This document shows, one piece after another, positions 8,864 to 17,724 of a stretch of 64,000 nt of DNA. A program made the position numbers and the translations under genes. The stretch's first letter is position 1. Each line of letters starts with the position of its first letter. A model generated the notes under the pieces. It did no database searches. It was given only the letters and a program-made list of their open reading frames with translations, and was not told the origin of the DNA. Where the stretch lies: assembly GCA_030442055.1 (NCBI GenBank), contig JAUJEB010000001.1, forward strand, positions 2,232,001 to 2,296,000, written 5' to 3'. This DNA is from Agaribacillus aureus (GTDB taxonomy: Bacteria; Bacteroidota; Bacteroidia; Cytophagales; Cyclobacteriaceae).

Positions 8864-10006
8864 ATGCCAGACAAAAACTATCTTTTATTTTTAGCTACCA
8901 TGATTTTGGGGCTTGGAAGCGGCATGAAGTCAGTGGCACAAGATTTAGAAGATCGTGACCAATCGCCGGCTCATACTTATACCATCGGCGCCAATGCTTT
9001 CACGGGATTTATCTATAAGCACGATGACCGGATCGGCCACCTCATTCAGGCTCATCCTGTAGGTTTTGAATTATTTATAAATCAAAATACCTATGGGAAA
9101 AAGCAATGGCAAAAGCTATACAATTATCCCGATATTGGCTTGTCAGTGGCCTATTTTGACTTTCGTGTCAAGGAATTGGGTAAAATAATAGCCACCACCG
9201 CTTACCTGGATTTTTACCTTAAGAGAGGTCGAAAATCAGAGGTGCTCTTGAAAATCGGCACGGGTCTTGGTTTTAGCACCAACCCCTATGACCGGGAAAC
9301 GAACAATAAGAATAATGTCATTGGCTCGACAGTTAGTTTTACTATGCAGGGAAGGCTGGGTTATAATTTCAAGTTAAATGACCGGTTGAAACTAACCTCT
9401 GCGCTGACACTGTCCCACTTTTCAAACGGTGCATTTAAATTACCCAATAAGGGGATCAACATTGTCTCTGGAAATCTGGGTTTCTCCTACTTATTGACTA
9501 AAAATCCGTCCCCCGATTTTAGAAAACGCAGCATAAACGACGACAATACTGAAAAATCGGAAAAAAAGTTACACTATACTTTCTCCATATTTTCAGGAGT
9601 CAGGGAAATCATCCCTGTCGGTGGTAAAAAGTATCCTTTTATCAATACAGTCTTCTATGCTGACAAAAAATTAAATCAAAAAAGTGCTTTGCTAATTGGA
9701 AGTGATTTTTTCCATAGCTGGGCGGTAAAGCAGGAAATAAAAACTGCCAGGGAATTACCCGAAGGTGATACACCTGATTTTAAAAGGGTCGGGCTTACCA
9801 TCGGACATGAGTTATTTGTAAGTAAAATTTCATTGTTAACACAGTTGGGTGTTTACGTTTACAAACCTTTCAAATCAGGGCAGCCGGTTTATCAGCGTTA
9901 TGGACTTAAATACTACTTTAATGAAAGGTTTTTTTCAGGGCTATTTCTAAAAGCCCATTATGGCGTAGCTGAAAATGTGGAATGGGGTTTTGGAATAAGA
10001 ATATAA
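8864..10006 (+). CDS. PagL-like lipid A deacylase / acyloxyacyl hydrolase family outer-membrane protein
   Basis: 380 residues with a signal peptide ending near SVAQ (residues 22-25). The first half resembles the PagL (lipid A 3-O-deacylase) family as found in Bacteroidota: a beta-barrel pattern of alternating hydrophobic strands, KIGTGLGF around 130, and the catalytic-type motif LSHFSNGA with His185 and Ser187, matching the His-x-Ser-Asn of PagL. I could not assign the acidic third residue with confidence. The second half (from about 225) is another set of amphipathic strands, making the protein roughly twice the size of PagL. It would sit in the outer membrane and trim acyl chains from lipid A. 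The next gene starts 2 bp after its stop. Confidence 0.75.
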   Translation: MPDKNYLLFLATMILGLGSGMKSVAQDLEDRDQSPAHTYTIGANAFTGFIYKHDDRIGHLIQAHPVGFELFINQNTYGKKQWQKLYNYPDIGLSVAYFDFRVKELGKIIATTAYLDFYLKRGRKSEVLLKIGTGLGFSTNPYDRETNNKNNVIGSTVSFTMQGRLGYNFKLNDRLKLTSALTLSHFSNGAFKLPNKGINIVSGNLGFSYLLTKNPSPDFRKRSINDDNTEKSEKKLHYTFSIFSGVREIIPVGGKKYPFINTVFYADKKLNQKSALLIGSDFFHSWAVKQEIKTARELPEGDTPDFKRVGLTIGHELFVSKISLLTQLGVYVYKPFKSGQPVYQRYGLKYYFNERFFSGLFLKAHYGVAENVEWGFGIRI

Positions 10007-10008
10007 TA

Positions 10009-10743
10009 ATGATAAGATATTTATTCGTTTTTGTTTTCTCAATGTTATTGGTGCTACATGGCTGCGATAGCCCCGATGCCTTTGATTGTGCAAAAAAAGC
10101 AGGGGATGTGGTGGAGGAAGAAATTATTATAGAGGAATTTAATAGAATTTTCATTTACGACAATATCGAGCTACATATTGCTTCAGGTGCACCGCAAAAG
10201 GTTATGATAAGTGGTGGCAAAAACCTGATCCCAAGTGTCAACTTTGACCTGGTTGAGAAGGATTTAACCATCACCAATGGCAACAGTTGCAACTGGACCA
10301 GAAGTTATGATCCCATAACTGTTACAATCACCACCAATCAGTTAATTGAAATTGAATCCGGTGGTTACGGGTTAGTGAAATCAATGAACACTTTAAATTT
10401 CGATGAGCTGACTTTAGAGTCAAAGGATGGATCCGGTGATTTTGAAGTATCTGTTGCTGTAAACAACCTGATCATTAAGAATAACAGTATCACCAATATG
10501 CGTGTATCAGGTAACTGCGACGACCTGTTCGTTGGCCACTGGTTTAATGACGGAAGATTTAACGGATCAGATCTAAAGGTAAAAACTGTTTTTGTTAACC
10601 AAAACGGTGTAAATGATATCTTTATTTATGCCGTTGAAAAAATAACGGGACGATTAACCAGTCGCGGAAATGTTTTTTATTTTGGTAATCCTGACGTGGT
10701 TGACGTAGCTGTTTCGGGAACCGGGCAATTAATCAAAAAGTAA
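10009..10743 (+). CDS. DUF2807 (head GIN domain) lipoprotein
   Basis: 244 residues from ATG 10009, chosen over an upstream start at 9982 because it puts the basic residue and hydrophobic core of the signal directly before a lipobox-like LHGC (Cys19). The mature part is a repetitive beta-helix-like DUF2807 domain: IIIEEFNRIFIYDNIELHI near the start, then IEIESGGYGLVKS, and later FNGSDLKVKT. Such proteins are abundant in Bacteroidota, where they are described as putative adhesin-like head GIN domains, with no proven role. It starts 2 bp after the PagL-like gene, so the pair is probably co-transcribed and both act at the outer membrane. Confidence 0.85.
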   Translation: MIRYLFVFVFSMLLVLHGCDSPDAFDCAKKAGDVVEEEIIIEEFNRIFIYDNIELHIASGAPQKVMISGGKNLIPSVNFDLVEKDLTITNGNSCNWTRSYDPITVTITTNQLIEIESGGYGLVKSMNTLNFDELTLESKDGSGDFEVSVAVNNLIIKNNSITNMRVSGNCDDLFVGHWFNDGRFNGSDLKVKTVFVNQNGVNDIFIYAVEKITGRLTSRGNVFYFGNPDVVDVAVSGTGQLIKK

Positions 10744-10753
10744 CAAATTTCAG

Positions 10754-13700
10754 GTGTTAAGCAAATCCAAGAGGCAGGTATGGAAGATCTGGATTGATAC
10801 CGGTGGTACCTTTACCGACTGCCTGGCCTTTAACCCTTCCAATGAATTACAAAGAATTAAGGTATTAAGTAATGGTTCCCTACGGGGAAATATTGTCGAG
10901 ATCATTGATTCCAACAGGTTACGGGTCTCTAATCAATGGCAATTAAGTAAAGATATTTTGTTAGGCTACCATTTTCAACTGCTAAGCGACCAGCATTCAC
11001 AAAACAAAATAATTGGATACGATATCTCAAATGGTGTACTGGTACTGGAGGATCCAATTGACAAACAGGTAGCTGAGGGAAAAGATTTTGCTATAACCGC
11101 CAATGAAGAGGCACCTGTGCTCGCCACACGGATCGCCACCTTGACAGGCCTGGACGAAGATTTTCCTCCTTTGGAAATGAAATTAGGATCTACCAAAGGT
11201 ACCAATGCGCTATTGGAACGAAAGGGAGCCAAAGTGACATTGATTGTCACCAAAGGCTTTAAGGACCTCCTACTTATAGGCAACCAGCAACGGCCCGATT
11301 TATTTGCGCTCAATATAAAAAAACCAGCGCCCATATATCATCAGATAGTAGAGATAGATGAACGTATCGGAGCTACCGGAGAGGTTATCCGGCTCGTTAA
11401 AAAACAGGATTTGGATGAAGTGATTGACACCCTGTCCAAGTCAGAATGCCAGTCGGTCGCGATCGCTTTGCTCAACAGCTACAAAAACCCCGCTCACGAG
11501 CAGTTAATCAAAGCGCGTTTAACGGCAGCCGGCGTCAAACACATCTCTTGCTCCAGTGAATTGGCAAATGCTGTAAAAATAGTTCCAAGAGCCAATACCA
11601 CAGTAGTGAATGCCTACCTGTCGCCCATCATTAACAATTATTTAAGCGGGATCAAAACGCTGCTGAATAATGGCTCACTAAAAGTAATGACCAGTGCCGG
11701 CGGCATTGTAGACAGTGCGGATTTCCTTCCCAAGGATAGTCTATTAAGTGGTCCGGCAGGAGGTGTGGTAGGTGCTGCCATGTCAGCGGGACTATCGGGT
11801 GCTACCAACATCATTTCCTTTGATATGGGGGGTACCAGCACCGATGTCTCCAGATATCATCAGGAATATGATTACCAATACGAAACCAGGATCGGCGATG
11901 TACACCTGCTCACGCCCTCTTTATCGATAGAAACAGTAGCCGCAGGTGGAGGATCTGTTTGCATTTTTGACGGCTTCAACCTAAAAGTCGGTCCGGAATC
12001 GGCGGGCTCATTTCCGGGGCCGGCCTGCTATGGTTGTGGAGGGCCACTTACGATTACCGATGTAAATTTATTACTTGGAAGGATAGATGACACAGATTTT
12101 GGTATACCTTTAAACAGGGCGGCGGCGGAAGCACAATTGCAGAAAATTGTGGACAGGATCGCAGACCATCAATCAGCAGCAATAGATCCCATGGAGGTTT
12201 TGCTCGGATTCTTATCTATTGCCAACGAGACGATGGCGGAGACCATAAAAAAAATATCCATTGGTAAGGGCTTTGCCGTTGAGGACTATGCCTTGCTGGC
12301 CTTTGGCGGAGCCGGCGGCCAGCACGCCTGTGATCTCGCCGGGCTTCTGTCAATCCCAGAGATAATTATACCCTACAATGCCGGAATCTTAAGCGCCTTT
12401 GGGATCGGAAATGCCCCGGTCGAAAGATTTGCCCAAACTGAGGTACTACGACCGTTGGCCGGCGAAAAAAAGAATCTTCCGGCCATGGTGAGCAGTTTAA
12501 AAAATCAAGCCGTTCAAAAACTAAAAAAAGAAGGATTAACCGATGAACAGATTAAGATTAGCTATATCAAGCTATTTTTAAGATACGAGGGACAGGATAC
12601 CAGCATTGCTATAGATTATTTATCGGGAAAAAGCATTGAGCAAAGGTTTATTAGTCAATATGAAAAGTTATATAACCATCGCCTTGAGGATAAAAATATT
12701 GAACTGGAATCGATAAAATGCTTTGCCTCCTCCGATACATCTAACCCACTCCACTCATGCGTTAGGGAGGACTTACCTGACCCGGTTCCATTGCGGTTCA
12801 TCGACAGCTACATCCAGGACCAATGGGAAAAAATTCCGGTTTTTCAGTGGGAAAAATTACCTGCTAACACAGTAATAAAAGGCAATTGTCTCATCACGAG
12901 TAGTAATACAACGGTATTTGTAAAAAAGGGCTGGGATTTTTGTCTTGATGAATTCGACAATGCCCTCATAACACGAAGCACAAGCGACAAAACGGAGAAT
13001 CATCCTTTACAGGATAAGGTGCAGTTAGAAGCAACCTCTTTGGAGTTGTTCACGAATCGATTTCGCAGTATTGCAGACGAAATGGGGGCTTTACTTAGAA
13101 GAACCGCCCTGTCTGTCAACATCAAAGAGCGTTTGGATTTCTCATGCGCATTACTGGATCAACACGGAGAATTGATTGTTAACGCACCGCATATTCCTGT
13201 ACATCTCGGCGGTTTGGGAATCTGCGTCAGGAGTTTAACAAAGGTCGTCGACATGAAACCGGGAGATATTATTATTACCAACCACCCTGCTTATGGTGGC
13301 TCGCATCTTCCTGATATCACACTGGTCAAGCCGGCATTTGACGAAAATAATCAACTCATCGGTTATCTTGCCAACAGGGCTCACCATGCCGAAATCGGTG
13401 GAAAAAGGCCTGGCTCCATGCCACCTGACGCCAAAAACCTGACTGAGGAAGGAATCATTATTTACCCCACTACGCTGGTACGAAATGGTGAAGTATTCTG
13501 GGAAAAGATAAAACGGATCTTATCGGCTCCCCCGTTCCCCTCTCGCTCCGTCAATGAAAACATAGCCGATCTGACGGCAGGCATTGCTTCCCTTATTCAA
13601 GGTGAGAAGGCATTGCGGGAGCTGGCGGCAAATCACGGAACCCCGCAACTGCAGCACTTCATGCAAATGATTAAATCAAGATCCAAAACGATTATTGAAA

Positions 13701-14563
13701 ACGCTTTATTAAAATACGAAAATCAAAACTTCACCGCTGCCGAACTCCTTGACGACGATTGGAAGATCAACGTTACTATAAAAATACAGAACCGTAAAGC
13801 TCACATAGATTTTACTGGAACCTCCCCCCAACACCCCGGTAATTTTAATGCCACTCCGGCCATAACCTATAGCGCCATTTTATATGTTTTCAGGTTGCTT
13901 GCCGATGAGGACATCCCGCTCAATGAAGGAATTCTCAAATCCATCCAGGTGACATTGCCAACTTGCTTCCTGAATCCAAGGTTTAGCGAAGACACAGACC
14001 AATGTCCAGCCGTTGTTGGCGGTAACACTGAAACCAGCCAAAGGCTGGTGGATACCCTGATTAAAGCATTGTCACTATCTGCATGCAGCCAGGGCACCAT
14101 GAACAATTTATTATTCGGAAACGAACATTTCGGTTACTATGAAACCATTGGGGGAGGCGTCGGCGCGGGTGACGGCTTCCAGGGCGCCGATGCTGTCCAC
14201 CAGCACATGACCAATACCAAGATCACCGACCCAGAGATTCTTGAATTAAGATATCCGGTGAGGCTGGAAAAATTTGCCATCAGGGCAAATTCCGGCGGTG
14301 AAGGGAAATGGCGGGGAGGCCACGGTATTATAAGGGTTATCTGTTTCCTGTCGAAAGTTGACCTAACCCTGTTAACGCAACATCGCAAACACAGGCCATT
14401 TGGGCTGGCAGAAGGTGCTAATGGTAAAGCTGGCGAGCAATATCTGTTAAAGCATAATGGTGAAAAAATCGCCCTCGAGGGGATTGATGGTATCACGGTC
14501 CAACCCCTCGATAAAGTGGTTATAAAGACTCCCGGAGGCGGAGGGTATGGGCTTAAAGTTTAA
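10754..14563 (+). CDS. 5-oxoprolinase-type fused hydantoinase A/B protein (OplAH-like)
   Basis: 1269 residues, the size of the fused ATP-dependent 5-oxoprolinase, which hydrolyses 5-oxoproline (pyroglutamate) to glutamate. The HyuA half has the N-terminal phosphate loop IDTGGTFTDC (14-23), GTNALLERKG (149-158), a second ASKHA loop FDMGGTSTDV, and GGGSVC. The HyuB half begins near residue 755 and has RRTALSVNIKERLDFSCAL, HLGG, NHPAYGGSHLPDI and a C-terminal TPGGGGYG. Between KVLS (37-39) and the conserved LGSTKGTN (144-151) there are about 100 residues, longer than in animal OPLAH. The start is GTG at 10754, 10 bp after the previous gene. A broader hydantoinase/oxoprolinase substrate cannot be excluded. 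An Nramp-like transporter follows. Confidence 0.88.
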   Translation: MLSKSKRQVWKIWIDTGGTFTDCLAFNPSNELQRIKVLSNGSLRGNIVEIIDSNRLRVSNQWQLSKDILLGYHFQLLSDQHSQNKIIGYDISNGVLVLEDPIDKQVAEGKDFAITANEEAPVLATRIATLTGLDEDFPPLEMKLGSTKGTNALLERKGAKVTLIVTKGFKDLLLIGNQQRPDLFALNIKKPAPIYHQIVEIDERIGATGEVIRLVKKQDLDEVIDTLSKSECQSVAIALLNSYKNPAHEQLIKARLTAAGVKHISCSSELANAVKIVPRANTTVVNAYLSPIINNYLSGIKTLLNNGSLKVMTSAGGIVDSADFLPKDSLLSGPAGGVVGAAMSAGLSGATNIISFDMGGTSTDVSRYHQEYDYQYETRIGDVHLLTPSLSIETVAAGGGSVCIFDGFNLKVGPESAGSFPGPACYGCGGPLTITDVNLLLGRIDDTDFGIPLNRAAAEAQLQKIVDRIADHQSAAIDPMEVLLGFLSIANETMAETIKKISIGKGFAVEDYALLAFGGAGGQHACDLAGLLSIPEIIIPYNAGILSAFGIGNAPVERFAQTEVLRPLAGEKKNLPAMVSSLKNQAVQKLKKEGLTDEQIKISYIKLFLRYEGQDTSIAIDYLSGKSIEQRFISQYEKLYNHRLEDKNIELESIKCFASSDTSNPLHSCVREDLPDPVPLRFIDSYIQDQWEKIPVFQWEKLPANTVIKGNCLITSSNTTVFVKKGWDFCLDEFDNALITRSTSDKTENHPLQDKVQLEATSLELFTNRFRSIADEMGALLRRTALSVNIKERLDFSCALLDQHGELIVNAPHIPVHLGGLGICVRSLTKVVDMKPGDIIITNHPAYGGSHLPDITLVKPAFDENNQLIGYLANRAHHAEIGGKRPGSMPPDAKNLTEEGIIIYPTTLVRNGEVFWEKIKRILSAPPFPSRSVNENIADLTAGIASLIQGEKALRELAANHGTPQLQHFMQMIKSRSKTIIENALLKYENQNFTAAELLDDDWKINVTIKIQNRKAHIDFTGTSPQHPGNFNATPAITYSAILYVFRLLADEDIPLNEGILKSIQVTLPTCFLNPRFSEDTDQCPAVVGGNTETSQRLVDTLIKALSLSACSQGTMNNLLFGNEHFGYYETIGGGVGAGDGFQGADAVHQHMTNTKITDPEILELRYPVRLEKFAIRANSGGEGKWRGGHGIIRVICFLSKVDLTLLTQHRKHRPFGLAEGANGKAGEQYLLKHNGEKIALEGIDGITVQPLDKVVIKTPGGGGYGLKV

Positions 14564-14601
14564 TTGAACCCGATACCAGAACCACCCAAAAAAACCACAC
14601 C

Positions 14602-14618
14602 CCGTCTGCCATAGACGG
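14602..14618. other. Hairpin between oxoprolinase and Nramp-like genes
   Basis: CCGTCT and AGACGG form a perfect six-base-pair stem with a five-base loop. No T-run follows, so it is unlikely to be a strong intrinsic terminator and may leave the two flanking genes in one transcript. Confidence 0.4.
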
Positions 14619-14699
14619 ATGAGTAAACTTTAAAAAGTTAAATGACCGTCAATTATTCAGGGAATTTTTAATTTAGCATGTCAATTATCCTTTGATCCC

Positions 14700-16016
14700 A
14701 TGGCCCCTGGCAACAACTTTAAATCGCGATTATCCAGTGCCCTGTTTTGGTCTGTTGTTTCCGCAGCATTTATTGGCCCGGGCACGGTAACTACTGCTTC
14801 CAATGCCGGCGCCAATTATGGCTATTCACTTTTATGGGCCTTAATCTTTTCTACAATTGCCTGTATAATTTTACAGGAGGCTGCCGCCAGAATTACACTT
14901 ATATCGGGGTTAAGTTTAGGAGAAGCCATCGCAAAAAGGTATAAAAACAGCAAGGGTTTGTTTTTTAAATACTTCATTTTTTTATCCATACTTATAGGAG
15001 GTATTGCCTATCAGGCCGGCAATATACTTGGCGCCATCGCGGGGTTACAGCTTTTGTTTGGGTTTGATACCAAGATTGTGACGGGCATTATTTCGCTTCT
15101 ATGTGCATTTTTGTTATGGTTTGGCAATTATAAAATCATTTCAAACCTGCTTGGTATGGTGGTTGCTTTTATGGGATTTGTCTTTGTTTTTATTGCCTTT
15201 AACATTGATCTGGATTGGTATGCCTTGTTAAAAGGCGCCTTTATTCCGGTCATACCAGACGGGGCGGCCTGGGTGGTAATTGGCTTAATAGGAACCACCA
15301 TCGTTCCGTATAACCTTTTCCTGGCATCGGGGATCAGCGCCGGTCAGGAAATGAACACAATGCGTTTTGGAATTGTCAGTGCCATCCTGTTAGGAGGCCT
15401 GGTTTCTGCGGCTATTCTTCTGGCGGGAACAACGGTGGCTGGCGATTTTTCCTTTGAATCACTAAAAACCGCCATGGAAAGTAAATCCGGAAGCTGGAGC
15501 GGCTATTTATTGGGTGTGGGATTATTCTCCGCGGGTTTCACCTCCGCGGTCACCGCACCTTTAGCTGCTGCCATCACAGCTAAAAGTCTGTTTCACAAAG
15601 ATGACGACCGGTGGCAGGAAAATAAGAAATTTTACAACGGCATATGGTTATTGGTGATAGTCGCCGGATTCCTCTTTGGTGTGGCCGGTGTTAAACCTAT
15701 CCCAGCCATCATACTGGCACAAGTCATTAATGGTCTGCTGCTTCCGGTAGCGTGCATTTTTTTGGTAATAATTGTCAATGATTCCACCATTATTCCAGGC
15801 CAATATCTTAACTCCGGATTATCCAATTATTTGCTGCTGGCCGTGGTGCTGATAACTACATTTTTGGGGCTTAATAATATTTTCAAAGCCACGTTGGCGT
15901 TATTCAATCTGCCGAATCATCACTTCTCAGTAATTGTTATTTTATGTATTTCTGTAGCTATCACTATAGCTATAGCTTATTATGTGAGAAAAATCCGAAT
16001 AGGGGTAAAAACATAG
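14700..16016 (+). CDS. Nramp-fold transporter lacking the canonical metal ligands
   Basis: 438 residues with about eleven membrane helices and clear Nramp homology (AGANYGYSLLWAL in helix 1 aligns with the AGASFGYQLLWVV region of E. coli MntH). The key metal-binding motifs are changed: helix 1 has GPGT (26-29) where metal carriers have DPGN, and helix 6 has TTIVPYN (199-205) where they have A-x-x-MPH. The Asp, Asn and Met that bind Mn2+ or Fe2+ are therefore absent. The gene lies 136 bp downstream of a 5-oxoprolinase on the same strand. In Bacillus subtilis the Nramp-family gene ycsG lies among the pxpABC 5-oxoprolinase genes, so an organic substrate such as 5-oxoproline is an attractive inference. 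Automatic annotation would call it a divalent metal transporter. Confidence 0.85.
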   Translation: MAPGNNFKSRLSSALFWSVVSAAFIGPGTVTTASNAGANYGYSLLWALIFSTIACIILQEAAARITLISGLSLGEAIAKRYKNSKGLFFKYFIFLSILIGGIAYQAGNILGAIAGLQLLFGFDTKIVTGIISLLCAFLLWFGNYKIISNLLGMVVAFMGFVFVFIAFNIDLDWYALLKGAFIPVIPDGAAWVVIGLIGTTIVPYNLFLASGISAGQEMNTMRFGIVSAILLGGLVSAAILLAGTTVAGDFSFESLKTAMESKSGSWSGYLLGVGLFSAGFTSAVTAPLAAAITAKSLFHKDDDRWQENKKFYNGIWLLVIVAGFLFGVAGVKPIPAIILAQVINGLLLPVACIFLVIIVNDSTIIPGQYLNSGLSNYLLLAVVLITTFLGLNNIFKATLALFNLPNHHFSVIVILCISVAITIAIAYYVRKIRIGVKT

Positions 16017-16025
16017 AAAAGGATA

Positions 16026-16068
16026 TAAACAAAAGTGCCCGACTCTTTTAGTGGGGTGTCGAGCACTT
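16026..16068 (-). terminator. Probable terminator of the two-component operon
   Basis: AAGTGCCCGAC and GTCGAGCACTT pair in ten of eleven positions around a 14-base loop. On the minus strand the stem is followed by TTTTGTTT, so it reads as the terminator for the response-regulator operon, 148 bp past that gene's stop. It may also slow transcription from the convergent transporter gene. Confidence 0.55.
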
Positions 16069-16215
16069 AGCTGTTTGAAAGGGACCTTTGATTTGATTTT
16101 ATGATTGTAAAGGTAAGCTAAATACATTTCAGAAAAAACCGTAGAACTACGCAATTTTTAGTGGCGACAATTTGGCTAAAAAAAACAATTTTACCCTGTA
16201 AATTCGCTGTTTCTA

Positions 16216-16869
16216 CTATTCCACCAGGCGGTTTTTAATAGCATACCTTACGAGTCCTGCAGTATTTTTTACCCCGACTTTATCACAGAGTTTGTAGCGG
16301 TAACCCTCTACTGTTCTTATACTTAAAAATAATTTCTCGGCTATTTGGGAATTGGTAAATCCATCGCAGATCAATTGCAATACCTCCTGTTCCCTTTTGC
16401 TGAAGTGTAATTCATTTTTCTTCTTTTGATTTCGCTTCGACTTTCTACCTACCAAACCGCTTAACAGCGTTTCCGACACCTTGTAATTAAAGTAATAGCC
16501 TTGCTCCATCACTTTATTAATAGCCAATTCCAGCTCCTGTACATCAGCGTTTTTCAAAAGATACCCATGGGCGCCCAGATCAACCATGTGCGTAATAAAA
16601 TGTTCGTCATCATGCATGGTGAGCATGATCACCCGAACGCCAGGATATTTTGAAATTACAACCTCAGTGGTTTCAATGCCATCCATTTCAGGCATTTTTA
16701 TATCCATCAGAATAACATCTGGTTGCTTATTAACCAGTTTCTCCAATAACTCTTGTCCATTTTCAGCCTGGTCAATAACTGCAATACCGCCAATATCTCT
16801 CAAGACAGCCACCATTCCTGTTCTAAATAGCTGATGGTCGTCAGCTATCATTACCTTGATAACGCCCAT
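16216..16869 (-). CDS. NarL/FixJ-type response regulator
   Basis: 217 residues. The receiver domain covers residues 1-120 with the acidic pair IADDHQ, the phosphorylatable Asp56 in VILMDIKMP, and Lys near 107 in GYLLKNA. The C-terminal LuxR-type helix-turn-helix is at 150-215 (SKREQEVLQLI, FTNSQIAEKLFLS, RTVEGYRYKL). It should bind DNA when phosphorylated by the histidine kinase encoded 33 bp upstream. The target genes are unknown; regulators like this often control the genes around them, here perhaps the membrane protein and the small protein upstream in the same operon. Confidence 0.95.
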   Translation of the reverse strand: MGVIKVMIADDHQLFRTGMVAVLRDIGGIAVIDQAENGQELLEKLVNKQPDVILMDIKMPEMDGIETTEVVISKYPGVRVIMLTMHDDEHFITHMVDLGAHGYLLKNADVQELELAINKVMEQGYYFNYKVSETLLSGLVGRKSKRNQKKKNELHFSKREQEVLQLICDGFTNSQIAEKLFLSIRTVEGYRYKLCDKVGVKNTAGLVRYAIKNRLVE

Positions 16870-16902
16870 ATAGTATTAAAATTTCTTTAGCCGGAATAGG
16901 TT

Positions 16903-17724
16903 CTACTTATGAATCCTTGTTGATAAATCCAACTCCACGGTGGCTGCGGTACCTTTCGGTAAATTAGGAAAATAATTTATTTCTCCATCTAACATGCTTA
17001 CTCTACTATGAATATTTTTTAATCCTATGCCCTTTTCAAAAGTTGATTTCCTGTCAATCTCCTCAACTTTAAACCCTGAACCATCATCCAGCACTTTTAA
17101 TGTAAGATGGTTTTCATTTCTTTCTAAATAGATTTCTATTTCGCCTGCATCCGCATGCTTCAAGGCATTATTGACTAATTCCTGAGCAATTCTATACAGT
17201 GCTAATTCTATCTCAGGGTATAAATTATTAAATTCTCCCCGATATTCAAATTTAATTCTTACGATATTTGATGCGCGGACTTTGGCTACAAGTTCATCTA
17301 TGGCTTTAATTAACCCAAATTCTTCCAGTGTGGGAGGCAAAAGATCTTTGGAAATCCTTCGTACATTGTTAATGGTATCATCTATAAATTGGATAGTATC
17401 CTTGTTCAGGCGGCGCCCCTCTTCGTTCGCTGAATACTCATTGGCCCGGTTCGCATTTAATTTGGCCAGTGATAATACCGCCCCTACCTCATCATGCAGA
17501 TCCTCAGCAATTCTTTTCCTTTCTTTTTCCTGTGCGTCTATGGCTGCCTTAAGCATTTCCTGCTGATAGGATGATTTTAATGCCTGTAATTTGTTCCGTT
17601 GCGACAACATTCGCTTCTGATTGATAAAAACAAACAATATCAACGTGGATGCCAGAAATAACAGCCCCAATGTACCGGTTAAAAAAAGCAGTAGAAAGTT
17701 TATTTCTTCCGTTGGCTGACCCAT
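16903..17724 (-). CDS. Sensor histidine kinase (HisKA_3 type)
   Basis: 273 residues with one N-terminal membrane helix (about 9-34), a coiled-coil linker, a dimerisation/phosphoacceptor helix KERKRIAEDLHDEVG with His77, and a C-terminal ATPase domain with the N box ELVNNALKHADA (182-193), DDGSG (213-217) and GIGLKNI. There is no extracytoplasmic sensor domain, only a few residues before the helix. This fits kinases that read a signal from a partner membrane protein. Its start overlaps the end of the seven-helix protein gene by 25 bp, which supports such coupling. It should phosphorylate the neighbouring NarL-type regulator. Confidence 0.94.
   Translation of the reverse strand: MGQPTEEINFLLLFLTGTLGLLFLASTLILFVFINQKRMLSQRNKLQALKSSYQQEMLKAAIDAQEKERKRIAEDLHDEVGAVLSLAKLNANRANEYSANEEGRRLNKDTIQFIDDTINNVRRISKDLLPPTLEEFGLIKAIDELVAKVRASNIVRIKFEYRGEFNNLYPEIELALYRIAQELVNNALKHADAGEIEIYLERNENHLTLKVLDDGSGFKVEEIDRKSTFEKGIGLKNIHSRVSMLDGEINYFPNLPKGTAATVELDLSTRIHK

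Noticed and set aside
8701-8958. Plus-strand frame of 85 codons before the PagL-like gene
   Set aside because: It overlaps the signal peptide region of the PagL-like gene in another phase and has no domain or signal of its own.
14602-14618. Stem-loop before the Nramp-like gene as a riboswitch
   Set aside because: Only one short stem is seen, without any of the conserved elements of manganese (yybP-ykoY) or other known riboswitches.
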